A stretch of 42,486 nt of DNA, taken from the NCBI RefSeq assembly GCF_009908195.1, contig NZ_JAAAHS010000019.1, forward strand, positions 1 to 42,486, given 5' to 3'. Shown in pieces: positions 41,290-42,486 of the stretch. How positions within the stretch are numbered: the first letter of the stretch is position 1; each line of letters begins with the position of its first letter. Source of the stretch: Streptomyces boluensis (lineage in GTDB: Bacteria > Actinomycetota > Actinomycetes > Streptomycetales > Streptomycetaceae). The translations under genes were made by a program, and so were the position numbers. Under the pieces are notes generated by a model that saw only the letters and a program-made list of their open reading frames with translations, searched no databases and was not told the DNA's origin.

Positions 41290-41904
41290 ATGAGCCGTTG
41301 GGAAGAGTTGACCGGTGGGACGTCCGGAGAGGATTACGCTGCCAGGTTCGCGGCGCTGGCCGGCGGTGGCAAGGACATGCACGGTGAGGCACGGTTTTGC
41401 GCCGGGCTGGTGCCCGCCGGGGCGCGGGTGCTGGACGCCGGGTGCGGCACCGGCCGGGTCATGATCCGGTTGGCGGAGCTCGGGTACGACTGCGTCGGGG
41501 TCGACCTCGACGAGTCCATGCTGGCCGTGGCACGCAGGCAGGCACCGGAACTCCCCTGGATCCAGGCCGACTTGGCCACGTTCAACCCGGCGGACCTCCC
41601 TGGCGGCGCCGGCTTCGACCTCGTGGTCGCCGCCGGCAACATCTTCCCCCTCCTCGCGACGGGCACCGAGGCCACGGTGGTCGGCCGCCTGGCCGCGGCG
41701 CTGCGCCCGGGCGGCCTGTTGGTCGCCGGATTCGGCCTGGACCGAGCCCATCTGCCGGTACCACCCAGCATCACCCTGCCGGAGTACGACGCCTACTGCG
41801 CCGAGGCCGGCCTCACCTTCGTCGACCGTTTCGCGACGTGGGATGCTCACGCCTATGAGGGCGGCGGCTATGCCGTCAGCGTTCATAGGGTGCATCGCGA
41901 TTGA
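41290..41904 (+). CDS. SAM-dependent methyltransferase (class I)
   Basis: 204 residues from the ATG at 41290 (MSRWEELTGGTSGEDYAARF). SAM motif I is VLDAGCGTGRVMIRLAELG, then VGVDLDESMLAVARRQAPELPWIQADL and the motif II/III region FDLVVAAGNIFPLL and LRPGGLLVAGFG. Substrate unknown. The longer open frame to 41122 shows no further domain. This is the last intact gene before the structured right end. Confidence 0.9.
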   Translation: MSRWEELTGGTSGEDYAARFAALAGGGKDMHGEARFCAGLVPAGARVLDAGCGTGRVMIRLAELGYDCVGVDLDESMLAVARRQAPELPWIQADLATFNPADLPGGAGFDLVVAAGNIFPLLATGTEATVVGRLAAALRPGGLLVAGFGLDRAHLPVPPSITLPEYDAYCAEAGLTFVDRFATWDAHAYEGGGYAVSVHRVHRD

Positions 41905-42332
41905 ACGCACGTGGCCGCTGTCACCCAAGCATCGTGGTTTCGCTTGCCCTGGCCGGGGTTTGATGGTGCTTCTGTTCCGGTATTCCATAGGGTTCTTGAG
42001 GGTGTTTCAGCCGGGCTATGGTGATGACCAGTTGGAGGCCTCAGCGGAGCCGGTCCGTCTGTATGGGTGTGCGTGTCTATTCCAGAAGCTAGCTGGGCTC
42101 TATTTTTGACGCACACGGGTTGGTGGGTATGAGCTGTATCGACCGGTCAGGTCGGATGGATTTCGCATGGTTCACCGGTTTGCTCAACCTCCAGCAGCCG
42201 GAGGGGACTTCAGGCCTCGGAAGAGGACCTGCTCGGTTCACACCCCTCCCCAAAGGCAGACCGGAACTGAGATCCGGTCAGGAACGGGAAGTTAAAAACC
42301 AACCGACCCCCATTCACCAGCCAGCGCCTTCA
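41905..42332. other. gene-free, structured approach to the right end
   Basis: About 430 bases without a supported gene. Several small stems appear: GACCGGA (42259-42265) with TCCGGTC (42273-42279), and CCTC-GGAA-GAGG near 42215, which has a GNRA-type loop. It could be telomere-adjacent non-coding DNA or a structured RNA. A 114-codon frame crosses this and the hairpins but is unlikely to be a gene. Confidence 0.4.
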
Positions 42333-42486
42333 AGGAATTCACGGAGTGAATTCCTCGGCCAGAATTGCGGAGCAATTCTGGCCCCGGGCAACGGAGTTGA
42401 CCGGGAAGAATTCAGGCGGAGCCTGAATTCCCGCGCGGAGCGCGGCAATTCACCCGTCGCGTAGCGACGGCGCGTCGTGTCTGCGG
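42333..42486. repeat. train of six GNA-triloop hairpins plus a cut seventh (telomere-like)
   Basis: Six inverted repeats follow each other almost without gaps, each closed by a 3-base loop. Stems: 42333-42342/42346-42355 (10 bp), 42357-42368/42372-42383 (12 bp), 42383-42392/42396-42405 (10 bp, one mismatch), 42408-42417/42421-42430 (10 bp), 42431-42436/42440-42445 (6 bp), 42454-42460/42464-42470 (7 bp). Five loops are GGA and one is GTA; four are framed as GCGNAGC. Packed palindromes with this loop are characteristic of Streptomyces linear telomeres, and on the strand running 3' toward the end, as here. The window stops at CTGCGG, the left half of another. Confidence 0.72.

Noticed and set aside
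42120..42464. 114-codon frame running through the hairpin array
   Set aside because: No ribosome site or protein-like pattern, and it crosses every palindrome; the hairpin structure explains the sequence better.
42333..42470. A set of intrinsic terminators
   Set aside because: Six hairpins in a row with the same loop and no T-runs are unlike terminators; a telomere or other structured end fits better.
1..42486. tRNA, rRNA, transposase or integrase genes
   Set aside because: I saw no tRNA-like cloverleaf, ribosomal segment, transposase motif or insertion-sequence ends, although a small degenerate element could be missed by eye.

Overview
The window is high-GC actinomycete DNA, almost certainly Streptomyces: GC-rich codon third positions, long runs of ATGA/GTGA-overlapping genes, a single noticed TTA codon (in a regulator-like gene), a CGNR regulator, a SAV_5884-type graspetide cassette, and at the right edge a train of GCGNAGC-type hairpins resembling a Streptomyces linear-replicon telomere.

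Layout. Bases 1-8807 (minus strand) hold a tightly overlapping biosynthetic operon: acyl carrier protein, thioesterase, SDR, ProA-like acyl-phosphate reductase, second carrier protein, TrpB-like PLP enzyme, BtrH-like acyltransferase fused to a carrier domain, AMP-dependent ligase, and an ornithine/DAP-decarboxylase-fold enzyme cut by the left edge. Bases 9101-15949 hold a separate regulatory and RiPP island: an XRE-flavoprotein-SLOG-SLOG operon to the left, and diverging from it an HATPase regulator, a small protein, a graspetide precursor, its ATP-grasp ligase and a PIMT-like methyltransferase (the gene set that makes fuscimiditide-like products), then a small membrane protein. Bases 16041-19143 carry an MFS exporter diverging from a CGNR regulator, and a LysR regulator. 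Bases 19544-32543 (minus) are a second biosynthetic operon. It starts with a 51-residue precursor-like peptide followed by two paralogous HExxH proteins, then an MFS exporter, a free-standing condensation protein, a C-A-PCP NRPS module, a MetX-like acetyltransferase, an ATP-grasp ligase, an Fe/2OG oxygenase, a SnoaL-like protein and a second ATP-grasp ligase.

The two minus-strand operons look like halves of one pathway: carrier-bound amino acids are made and tailored by the left half and assembled by the right half, and related exporters sit in the right half and in the middle segment. The right operon combines a ribosomal precursor-like peptide with NRPS and ATP-grasp amide-forming enzymes. 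I do not recognise the product, and this RiPP/NRPS mixture is the best candidate for an undescribed system here.

Bases 32707-42486 are flanking or arm DNA: two more MFS transporters, a small zinc-ribbon protein, several hypotheticals, a decayed thioredoxin gene, a secreted lipase, a methyltransferase, about 0.4 kb without genes, and then six consecutive GNA-triloop hairpins plus the left half of a seventh. The right edge is therefore probably at or very near a replicon or contig end.
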